Assembly: GCA_904063045.1 (NCBI GenBank)
Contig: CAJFCJ010000246.1
Coordinates: 1 to 27,095 of the forward strand
DNA: 27,095 nt
Direction of reading: 5' to 3'
From: Dimorphilus gyrociliatus
Lineage: Eukaryota > Annelida > Polychaeta > Dinophilidae
Part shown: one piece after another, positions 1 to 10,000 of the stretch
Numbering within the stretch: the stretch's first letter is position 1
How the letters are laid out: each line of letters begins with the position of its first letter
Position numbers and translations under genes: made by a program
Notes under the pieces: model-generated
Told to the model about the DNA's origin: nothing
Databases searched by the model: none
Seen by the model: the letters and a program-made list of their open reading frames with translations, nothing else

Positions 1-800
1 TGCAATAATCTTCAGCATATGCCATACATTCTCTATGGGAGAGTGATCTGGCGAGTAGGCTGGCCATGGTAAGACTGTGCACTTTCCGTCTTAAAATATT
101 TTAGCATAATTTTGGCCTTGTGGCAAGGGCATTGTCCTGTTGGAAAATGAAACCCTTCCTATATAGTTTTTTTTAGGAATGGCATGACCTCTTTTTTCAA
201 AAGAGCCAGGTACCATGCCTTTGTGCCTTTTTATTTCAATTCTAGAAATTTGCACAAACCATCTGGTCCAATACACCCCAGATTGTGACTCCTCCACTAC
301 CCATTGAATGTTGACATCTTAAGTTTTCTCTTTCTGGATTAGACTGCCAGGTTTGGAAGTTATCTGGCCCATCCAAACTGAATCTACATTCATCAAGATG
401 ATTACATTGTCCAAATTTACCTTATTTTCAAACCACCCTCTACAAATTTCCACTCACTGAAGTTGATTCTTCTTCTTGAGAGGGGAATGTTTAGGAATTT
501 TTTTAAATTTCCCTCCCATTTCTTTAAGGGCATTTTGAATTGTCATTTTTGAAACAGTAAGGTTGCACTTAGATGCCAGCTTTGTGCTTGTAACCTCTGT
601 TTCTCTTTCTTCAGTGTGTTTATTTTCTCTTCATGAGGGTCCTATCTCTAATTGACAGAGATTTTGGTCTCCCAACACCTCCACTCTTTGTATAATTTGG
701 TTTAATAATGCATTGTATGGAAGATTTCAGAATATTAAAAATCTCCGAAATCTGCCCATAGGATAAACTTCTTGGTGCTTCTTTTAATTAAAGTCTTCTG
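1..800 (-). pseudogene. Tc1/mariner-type transposase, decayed and cut by the window edge
   Basis: Read on the minus strand, this stretch gives pieces of a Tc1/mariner DDE transposase in several frames. From the N-terminal side they are: a helix-turn-helix segment near 790-690 (SYGQISEIFNILKSS, then a GRPKSLS linker); a second HTH-like part near 600-490 (LASKCNLTVSKMTIQNALK); the strand around the first catalytic Asp near 400-350 (LDECRFSLDGPDNFQTW); a GSGGVTIWG block near 300; a QQDNA block near 145; and WPAYSPDHSPIENVWHMLK near 70-5. The last holds the final acidic residue of the triad. The frame changes several times and stop codons occur, so this copy is dead. The C-terminus and that terminal repeat lie outside the window. 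Family assignment is firm; exact limits are not, and the right edge meets a MULE remnant near 790-800. Confidence 0.85.
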
Positions 801-1740
801 CAATGGGACAGCAGATGTAATCATTCCCAATTTGTATTCATCCCAAACAGCAAATACTTGGTTCTGCATGTGGATGACACTTTTCTTCTGATACTTCTTT
901 AGCCTTTTTTCTGACAGAAGTTTCTCTACAACTGGAATGAAACTTGATTCCTGTTTTAAAATATCTATGAGCATATAAAATGAGCCTTTTGCAGGAGTAT
1001 TTTCATTTATTCTTCTGTGCCATCCTTCAACATTATTGTTGGTCCTGATGGCAAGATCAAATACAGACCAACAATCTGGTGTCCAAATTGAATGCTTAAT
1101 CCAAGTACTTTAATGTATTGGAAAAAATCCAAAATTCATTTCTCTCAAAGGCCTCATCTTTTAGCATGTAAAACTGTTTAGAATGGCCTCATCTGGAAGA
1201 AAAGGTAATGCCAAAACTTGTTTCAGCAGTCCTACCTTCTTCTTTTCCCTATTATATTGTTGTGTGTATCCCAAATTCTACAATAATTTAATAATAAGGC
1301 AAACCACTGAATTCAAATAGAAGCTTATGTACTTTGTTGTATTGCAATTGTAGGAATTTCTGGTTTGTCACAACTGTAATTGTCCTTTCCAATCATTTAC
1401 CAATCTGCCAAAGTACTGGTCCAAGTAGAACCTTTCTTGGAAGCAAATAGTAAAACTCTTTGATTTCTTACAACAATATCACTTTGAAGAAAATCATCTT
1501 GTATAAATGTTGTATTAATTTCAAAATCAATTTTCTTTGGTTCTTTAGGCCTTGATTTTGGCCTATTGATTAATATCAATAGGCTAATCTCCTCAGATTT
1601 TCCAGTTTTGGTAGGTTATTTTCATTTATATTTAAATTAGTTAATAGATCTTCAGCAATTGCCCTTCCGATGTCTTGATGTTACAGATTGCTCTCAATTC
1701 TTTTTTAGCACAAATATTCACAATAAGGCTTTTCCTTTTG
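790..1740 (-). pseudogene. Degenerate Mutator-like (MULE) transposase
   Basis: Minus-strand fragments match, in order, the intact-looking MULE transposase at 17309-18684 and the wider FLYWCH-associated MULE family. Near 1670-1580 there is a motif of the type NLPKLENLRR. At 1579-1400 follows a DFLQSDIVVRNQRVLLFASKKG segment, which precedes the first catalytic Asp in this family. Near 1225-1190 is LALPFLPDEAI, and at 1065-1010 RTNNNVEGWHRRIN, the diagnostic block around the late catalytic residues. A C-terminal segment QNQVFAVWDEYKLGMITS lies at about 870-810. Stop codons and frame changes separate the blocks, and the VDGTFK-type motif expected near 1390 is not readable. It is a related but clearly diverged copy, not the source of the element in the second unit. 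The Tc1 remnant abuts its 3' end on the same strand, so one may have inserted into the other. Confidence 0.75.
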
Positions 1741-2352
1741 TTACTCTTTATGAAAATATTTTCTTTTTTTGTTGAATAATAACTGGACATTGAATATTAT
1801 TATTTCTAACAGAACATCTCAGCAATAATATCTTATTGATCTGTAAAGTACACGGAGACATTTTCGAAAAATGCTAAGGTGAAATAATATGCCTTTGAGG
1901 AAAAAAAGCTTTGTGAATGTGTAAATAATGGGATTGGCTGCCAATGTACCTGTCAGCAAATATTTCCCACCCTGAAAACATTTTAGGAAAAGATTAGTTT
2001 GAATATTTCGATGAATTTATTGTTAGAAGGGCTCCAATTTAGGGTTAGGGAATACAAAAACACAGATATTACACTCAACTTCTGATATATTAAGGTAAGC
2101 TTCAACCCTCCATGGGTTCGTTTGCACCGCCACCCGTAAATATATCTAGATATGCTGCATAACACATTAAAAGACATACGTTGATAAAATTCTATAGAAT
2201 CACACTTACACTACAAATATTTGACTAAAATGGCCAAAAATGAAAGTTGGAAAACACAGAATTAAATATTCTTAGTTACTTTATTGACAATTCTTCGTTT
2301 ATTCGTTCGCCTTTGAAGAGAGACAGTTTAAAAGTCTAATTCTTTAAAAAGA
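1741..2352. other. Intergenic DNA upstream of the first TRPM copy
   Basis: AT-rich sequence without a reading frame I can tie to a family. It contains short A/T runs. It must hold the 5' flank and promoter of the TRPM gene starting at 2353, but I see no clear TATA box or other defined site. The matching flank of copy 2 is hidden in the N gap, so no comparison is possible. Confidence 0.4.
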
Positions 2353-5300
2353 ATGGCAACTCATCCTCCAGAATCATCTTTGCCGGTAAATAAAATATTT
2401 ACAGTATTTAAAACGTTTAATACACTATTTTTCCTATAATCTATTAAAATTTAAAGAAAAATGAATGCAAAATCTTTAAGAATTAAATATTTCATTTCTT
2501 TGACCAGATTGTATTATTAAACAAAATACCTTAAGTTAACTGCTCTTTGCAGGAGATGATTATTTTCGATGGAGAAAATCACATTGAAACATACGAAGAG
2601 ATTGCAAATTTTTCTTCAAGAGTTCAGACCGCAGATTCTTCATTGACAGAAAAGACTGCACATTCTTCATCGACAGAAAAGACTGCACATTCTTCATCGA
2701 CAGAAAAGACTCCAGATTCTTCTTCATCAAGAGATAAAACCGCAGATTCTTCTTCTTCAAAAAAAGAGATTGCAGCATCACTTTCAACAATAATTTTATC
2801 AAAACTAAAAGAAAACTTTTCTATTGATAGATTTGATCTAACAATTGTCTGTCATCCTTCAAATGACACATTTGATGAGCAAAAAGAAGAGATTGAAAAC
2901 AAATTTATAGAGAATTTTATAGATATTCTTAAAGAAAAGAAGTATTAATAACATCGGATAGTCTTGAATATCCTGCATTGAAATTACTATTAAAAAGTAT
3001 TAAAAAATATAAGGAAAATGGAGGTGGTCCTGTTCCAATAGTTATATATAATCTAAAAGAAAACGATGAGGGAAATGTTAATTATTTATCGATTGTTGAT
3101 GATTTGAAGAGAGAGATGGAAAATGATGTAATTCATTTGATTTTTGATGAAAATGATGATAATTTATTAAAAATACAAAACTGTTTAGCTAAGAGACAAG
3201 ATGTAATATGGTTGAACAATAAGAATGACCTTAGTTTAGCTGAAAAATTGACAAGCAATACTGAATGGTTAAGAATAGCCGATGAAAAGAGAGACGACTT
3301 TCTCAAGATAATTATATTCAATATAATTAATAAAAAGAAAATATTTGTAAGAAAATCATATTTATCTGATATTGGAGTAAATTGTATGGTTAAAAACTTT
3401 ACTAATTTCAACATGAAACCAAACTTTATAATACAACTACCATATTCAACTCTATCTGATGATAATATTCAACAAATTAAGCATCATCTAACAGAAAATG
3501 CATCATTATTTTTAACTGATGGAAAATCAAATAGATTATTGACAAAAGCTACAAATGACAACAAATCTATATGGTGTGGATTTGTAAAGGGTGAACATAA
3601 TACAATCAAAAATAAAGATAGTGTAAGTCAAGAGACATTAAAGGGTGCCGGTTTGGACCTAAATCATCAATATTTCTATTTTCTTGGAGAAGATGAGGAT
3701 GAAATGGAAACTAAAGAAGCATTCATTAACATGTTCAGACACAACATGAAAAGGTTATTGATGTCTTAATTAATTTTGAAGGCAATAGTAATGATGAGGT
3801 TATTCAAAGGTTAAAGTCTAAAAAAATATATTATTTCTCCAACTGAAATAAAAGATGAGAAGATGAATGAAGAGTGCAAGAAATATTTGAAAACATTCAA
3901 AAAAGAGGAAAATGGTTTAAAAGACTGTCTTCAAGAGATTTATGAAGAAAATTATCCATCCTTATTTATTGATGAACAGACAACGAAACTGTAAAAAATA
4001 CTTTGAAAGAAAGGAAAGATATACTGAAAGGCAAACATTTATTTATAACATTTAACAATAATGACGAGCACGATAACTTTGATAATCAGTTTATGAGAAT
4101 CTTTGAAAAGAAATTTAATGTACTTGTAAAAGTATTCAAACCATTGATATTAATTGATGGATGTTCAAAATTATTAGGACCCTGTAAAAAGGCGACACAA
4201 GAAAAGAAAATTAAATTATATAGTACAGAACCGTCATGTCTTGAACATAGCTCAAAGGAGGAGTGCCCTAATCATAAAAAGTTTAAATCACTTAAAAAAT
4301 CATTTCTCCCTAAAGCAATATTGCAGAAACAAATTATACAAGCGGAAGATAAAATTCCTGATTTCTATTTAATTTCAATATTAATAGTAATTGGCGGTGA
4401 AATATACAAAACTCTACAAGAAATATGCAACATACTAACAGTGAAAAATGATAGAATTGATAAAAAACCTAATGTATTTATCATTAGAAAATGTGGAAAA
4501 ACATCATTATTTCTTTATAGATTTATTTCTATAATTAAATCTGAAAAGGCAGAAAGTGAAATTTCCGATTTATGGAAAAAGAAGATAAAAAATCTTACAA
4601 TGACAAAAAAAGTAGATGAATGTTTTGAATTGTGTAAAACAATTTCTAAATACAAAGATCAAATTCATATAGTTAATTTATATAAAGAAGATTTAAAAAC
4701 TGCTATTGAAGATGCCTATTTCAACAAATTAAATGATGATGATCAATTTGAATTGGCAATCCGCTGGGGAATTACTCATAGACAGTTTAAGGAAGATTTT
4801 GATCCTTACATTGAAAAAGAAAAATTTCAAAATTACCAAGAATTCTTTACAGATTCCTTAAAAAGTGACAATAAACGTGTCGTTGAAATAGTTCATAGTA
4901 TTTTTCCAGATGTAACAAAGACTTTCTACCCTGATGAACTTTTTACACTTTCACTTAACAACGTTAAAGGTTTTAAATTCATTCAGAATTTAGAGAAAAA
5001 GCCAATTGTTGTCTTAGAAAAGTTAAATGGTGAAGGGAAATCGATTAAAGACCATATTTGCTTGGTCGATTATTGCCAACAAGACAAAAGTCTCAGAATA
5101 CTTTTGGCTGAAGAGTAACAATCCTTTAAAATTGGCTATATTTGCTTTTGGAATTTTAAAACGGGCTAGGAAAGAGGCAATCAAGGAATATGATACTTTT
5201 TTAGCTACATCCTTGTTAGAGAGGAAACAAGTTTGGAAAGACAAAGCCCTTAGATATTTAAATGATGCTTGTGAAAATGATAAAAACATTATTGACAAAA

Positions 5301-6571
5301 AAGTAAAGGAAGAAGCGAAGCAGAGACCAAATTCCATAGACTGGGCTAGAGCTGTAAGATTTAAAGAATATATTGCCAGTGCATTTGGCCAATGGTATTT
5401 GAATGAATTATGGCAAGGAAACTTGGGCAACAGAACCAATTTTTCACCAAGAGTAAAATTTTGGATAGCTCTCGTAAGTATGATATTTAATTAACTGTTC
5501 TAATTTTCTAATTTTACCATTCAATCAACAGATACTCCATCTTCTATGTTTATTCACATTCTCCTTCTATTATTTAATTGATCTTCAACCAAAAACTGAT
5601 AAATCTTTACATGGTAGCGAAGTGGCTTTTTACTTTTTCCTTAGTCTTATTGTACTGATGGAAATAAGTCAGGTAACAAATTCATTCCCATAATTCACTG
5701 TAATGACAATTTCTGTCTTCCCCTCCCTCCCCTCTACCTCCCCCATATAAAATAGATAAAAGAGCTGAGTCTTCTACAATATTGGAAACATTTGACAGAT
5801 GATATTTGGAATATTCTTGAATTGCTTATATTCATTTTCTGTTTACTATCAGTAATACTTATTTTTGTAATACCAAACAAGAACTTTGCAGTTGTAAGAA
5901 GCTTTTACGCCATTTCAATTTCGTTGTTTTATTTGAGAACTGCACTATTCTTATACAATTGGCAAGCATTTGGAATAAGGCTAATTATGATTTTTGAAAT
6001 GATTAAAGATACAGGAGTAATGATTCCAATATTCTTAATATTTATATTGGCCTATGGAGTTGCCCTACAAGGACTTTTATATCCCAATTTTCCACTTGGA
6101 CTTACCCTTTTCAAAAATATTGTATACGTGCCATATTGGCAAATATACGGAGAATTATTTCTTGAAGAAATTACGGGAAATGATGAAGAATCGTGTAATT
6201 CAACATCTATAAATGGTAGCAGCGATCGTTGTCCACAAAATTCAGCAGTAGCAGTAATACTGATGGCAATTTATCTATTTGGAGCTATTATTGTGTTGGT
6301 TAATTTGCTTATTGCTATGTTTGCAAGTACATATAATAGAATTGAAGCGAGATCCGAAATTATTTATCGTTATAAAAGATACGACTTCAATTATAGTTTT
6401 CACTATTTTTTCCGCTTAGGAGTAAGTAGTTAACCGACCAATTAGAATTCTTTGTTCACTTTTTATGTTCAACATTCATTTCAGATTTTCAGGACTGCTA
6501 TTGAAAAATTATGGTCCTGTTTTAAAAGGTGTTATAAAAGGTCTACTGCAAAAGTGGGGACTACAGTGTAG
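2353..6571 (+). pseudogene. TRPM-family cation channel, copy 1 (disrupted)
   Basis: Five exons can be read: 2353-2385, 2553-5473, 5532-5672, 5756-6421 and 6485-6571, joined by GT...AG introns, all in phase 0. Exon 1 gives MATHPPESSLP. Exon 2 holds a low-complexity Ser/Thr/Glu/Lys region, then a long cytosolic region with TRPM-like features: a VIGGEIYKTLQEI loop recalling the SLOG glycine motif, FELAIRWGITH, and FAWSIIANKTKVSEYFW. Exon 3 encodes S1-S2, and exon 4 encodes S3-S6 with pore motif YWQIYGELFLEEI, followed by NLLIAMF and the TRP-helix region. The S2 ExxQ and S3 NxxE residues resemble the Ca2+ site of TRPM2/4/8. The protein ends soon after the TRP helix; there is no NUDT9-H or kinase domain. 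Breaks: 1-nt shifts near 2940, 3729, 3827 and 3975, and a 248-bp frame-shifting deletion at 5051/5052. These are either real decay or unpolished sequence. The channel family is certain; the TRPM2-like subtype is inference. Confidence 0.85.
2622..2768 (+). repeat. 27-bp tandem repeat encoding a Ser/Thr/Glu/Lys-rich 9-residue unit
   Basis: Within TRPM exon 2, a unit translating as TAHSSSTEK is repeated about five times, with the outer copies diverged (TADSSLTEK, TPDSSSSRDK, TADSSSSKK). The two middle copies are almost identical in DNA, which suggests recent slippage. It lies in the N-terminal region before the SLOG-like part and would be a disordered, possibly phosphorylated spacer. The matching region of copy 2 lies in the N gap, so length variation between copies cannot be judged. 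Confidence 0.8.
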
Positions 6572-7001
6572 AGAACCGTTAACATTTTTGTCATCATTAG
6601 TAATTCTTTGAGAATGAATGTGTGAACGATTTAGCCTGTTGAAGAGAGTAATATCGCAATAGTGTAAAATGTTGATTTATCTAAATAGCTGATTATCACC
6701 TGTCAGAGCATGTTCCTTTTAACAAAATATAATATATTTCTACTAGAAGAAACTGGTAATTATTGAATTTAGAAATCGTTCTCTTTTGGCTGAAACCTTA
6801 GACTTAATAGTTTCTGTCCCTATCACCTATGACAACTTTGTTCAATAAGTGACCGTTTAATCAATATCCTCAAAGGTGAAGGTTATAAAAAAATGCATAT
6901 TCAGTTCAAATGTGACTACACAATCAGCAAATTTTCTCTATATAGTGTGGCGTAATTTGCAGTTTTTCCCATTTTTACAGTTATATAATTTTGAGATCAA
7001 C
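6572..7001. other. Spacer between TRPM and TIR genes, copy 1
   Basis: About 430 bp between the TRPM stop codon and the first ATG of the TIR gene. It matches copy 2 from 19010 on almost base for base. No coding exon is visible. It contains a TATA-like site near 6884. The short spacing and shared strand allow co-regulation, but nothing in the sequence shows a joint transcript. Confidence 0.5.
6884..6890 (+). promoter_or_regulatory. TATA-like box upstream of TIR gene, copy 1
   Basis: TATAAAA lies 118 bp before the chosen ATG and is kept in copy 2 at 19332-19338. A start of transcription about 30 bp downstream would leave a 5' leader of roughly 85 nt. In AT-rich DNA such a heptamer can occur by chance, so this is only a candidate. 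Confidence 0.3.
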
Positions 7002-10000
7002 ATGACAGAAGAAACTAAAATAGTTCAGAAATATTGTCCTTTAAGTAAATTAACTGCTGATAATCTGAACAATTTATCAGAAGAATTCTCAAATATACCG
7101 CAAAGAAAATATACAGTACAAACTGTAACAGAATTTTTAAATCTATTGCAGTTGAAGATTTGTAGTAAAAATGGATACAGCGAAAATTCACCTGGAGCTA
7201 GAGGATTACAAATAATTTTTGATCGCTTTAAATTTATTTATGATAAGTAAGTAGAAAGAATAAGAGAGAACAACAGCTCTCTTTCCCCTTCCCTCCTGCT
7301 CTTCCCTCATCTCTCTACCATTATTCAATTACATTATGTAATAAAAAGAATTGTTTTCAATTATCTTACAGTAAAATGTCCGATAATGTTAGTAAATGGA
7401 AGCCAATTTGTAAGAAATTAATGATAATAATCCTAGCCGTTTACGAAGAGAATTGCGTATCATGCGGTAATATTCCTTTTCTAATGAACTTTTTCGAATT
7501 ACAAAACTTTGGCGATTATCTACAAGTAATCAATAAATATAGTTTTTAATTAATAATTTAAATTAATAACAATTAAACGTCTCTTCTTATCAGAAAGAAA
7601 TTAAAGAAAATGAGATAAAAAAGCTTTTAAAAGTTCTTTGTCAGGAGGACATTAAACCTTTGGAAAGCGATCGAAATGTTCAATTATGGTGTGATACGTA
7701 CGATTCTATAGCTAGAAGATTCTTTTATGAAATATCGTTAGTATTATTACGTAATAACGATTGTATTGCGTATAAATTCTACTCTTGTACATACAAAATG
7801 TAGGAAATCGAAGGATGCTATTACAAAATGTAGGCCTGAAATATTGAAAGGATTCTTTATATGGATTGGTAGGATGGCTGAAGATAAAACTACGCAACAT
7901 TTATCGGCAAATATGATAGTATTATTTAGAGATATATCGGAGAATTCCCTACAGAACAAAGGTGTACATCTTCTCTTCGAAGTAAGATTTTTAAAATTGA
8001 ACATTCAATAGAAATTTCATACGCCTATCCAATTACTTAAGAATTCGGACGGAAACTGTCTAAACAGCTTTGTAACGGAAGTGACAAAACTATTAACTCT
8101 TACAAAGTATCCTCCATCGAATAAAGTTCACCAAGCTATTCTATTCTTAATAGACCAATGCTACTTTCAATCTATAAAGTGAGTTAAAGCAATAAAGAAT
8201 CGAAACGAATTTTTCAACGTAATCCTTTGTTTCATACAGAAATTCAACAAATTCAAGATTCTTTGCTAAACTCTATGAGTTATATTCGAAATTTGAATAT
8301 TCATCAAATCGGAAAATTAATGAATTATTTGCGAATATAAGTGAATATTTTAATGATAAATTATCCTTCATAAGTATCATTAGATAGAGTAAAGATTTCT
8401 TCCTCTTTATCATAATTATCTTCAATGCAGTTGTCCTATTCTGGAAAATCGACTATAGACACATTTCTAGATAATATAAGGAATATTAAAAATGGCGAAC
8501 AAGCCAACTACTTTACTATTATCTTTAGGGATCATTACTTTAATGATATATTACCAATTCTTAAGTAAGTTGTCTTCAGGGAAAGAAATGAATTTCTCTA
8601 TCATTTTTTCCATTTTGTTTATACAGGAATGAAAAGAATAAATTAAGACAATTTCTAACCGCAATAATTGAAAATCCTTTCAAGGATATCTGCAAAGAAT
8701 TCTTTGAAGATTGCGTAGAACGTTCGCAAATGGTTAATATTCAAGAGGACGCTGATCTATTCTTAATGTCATTTAATTTAATGTACATGTACCAATGGGG
8801 TAATAGCAGGGAAGCCAAAGAAGCATTTGGAGCAATTGGTACAGGATATTGTCAATTAATTAAGTTGGTTTAATATCAACAAACAACAATAATGAATTAT
8901 TAGTAATTAATTAATTAATTAATTAATTTTTAATTAGAAATAATATCGAAATCCCAAAAATAAAGACCTATTTAAACGGCATTGTGGAAAAGGCTTTTGA
9001 TTTTAATAGCGTCGCTTATCAAGAGGCTTGTTCTCAATTTTTATACGAATTAGATTGGAAGGTAAAACTAAGATAATATGTTTTTGTCATCTAATATACA
9101 TTTATCTATTATAGGATGACTTTAGAACCTTTCATAATATACTGAAAAAACTTCGAAGGAACGTTGAACGAAACGCGAATCTTTTCTATAGTCAAGATTC
9201 AATTGTTTGGATGACTCAACTTCTCATTGAAAAGATGGATGCTTGTAATAGGTAACGTTTTAAGTTATTTTAATTAACCATACCTTTCTATTACCATTTC
9301 TCTTCGTAGTAAAAATGAAAGGTTTAAGGAATTGACGGATAGTTACGGTAATTTATTCAATGCTTGTTACGGTCTTCCGTGGCTATTTGAATTGGATGCT
9401 GAAGTATTTTCAAAACACCAAGTTACAAGCGATTATCAAAGGAGAACGTTACCTGGACAAATTCTAGAAAGTTCTATGAAAAACATTTATCTAAAAGTAA
9501 ATTTTATGGCAATTTCAATACTCTTGTAAAAACTAAATAGATTTTCATTTCTCTCATTTAGAATAGAAATTTACACGAATTCATTAAACCGATTGTTGGT
9601 TCATTAAATAAGATTAAAAAGCAGGAAACTGATGAAACTTTACAGGTAATATACAATCAATTCTTACATTTTGATTTATTCCTATTATGTTTAGAAATTG
9701 GCGGCAGAAATTTTAGCCAAATTACCAGAAAATATGGTACTTTTAAGTGATGATGGAGGCAACGATACAATTACAGAATTTCTAAATACTAAGAATATTG
9801 ATTTATTAGGTAAATATATTCTATATTTGAAGTGAAAGATAAAGTAAAAAATTGATGATTTTCCGTCTTAAGAAACGATTGCGAAAATTTATCCAAGTTG
9901 CAGTGATATTATTCATGAGAATCTAGAGTTTTTCATTGAAGTAACCGAAGAGAATACCGAACATTATACATATAGTATGTTACATTTATTGAAAAAAGTA

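Noticed and set aside
5023-5439. Minus-strand open frames opposite TRPM exon 2 (also 15582-16016)
   Set aside because: They lie fully antisense to a stretch with clear TRPM similarity and show no family motif.
6876-7001. An extended N-terminus of the TIR protein starting upstream of 7002
   Set aside because: The frame is open upstream but lacks an ATG before 7002 and overlaps the TATA-like box; the first in-frame ATG is at 7002 (19450 in copy 2).
7712-8011. Separate small genes in either strand around TIR exons 3-4
   Set aside because: The plus-strand frame is exon 4 read with parts of introns; its stop is the AG end of the 30-nt intron. The minus-strand frames are shadows.
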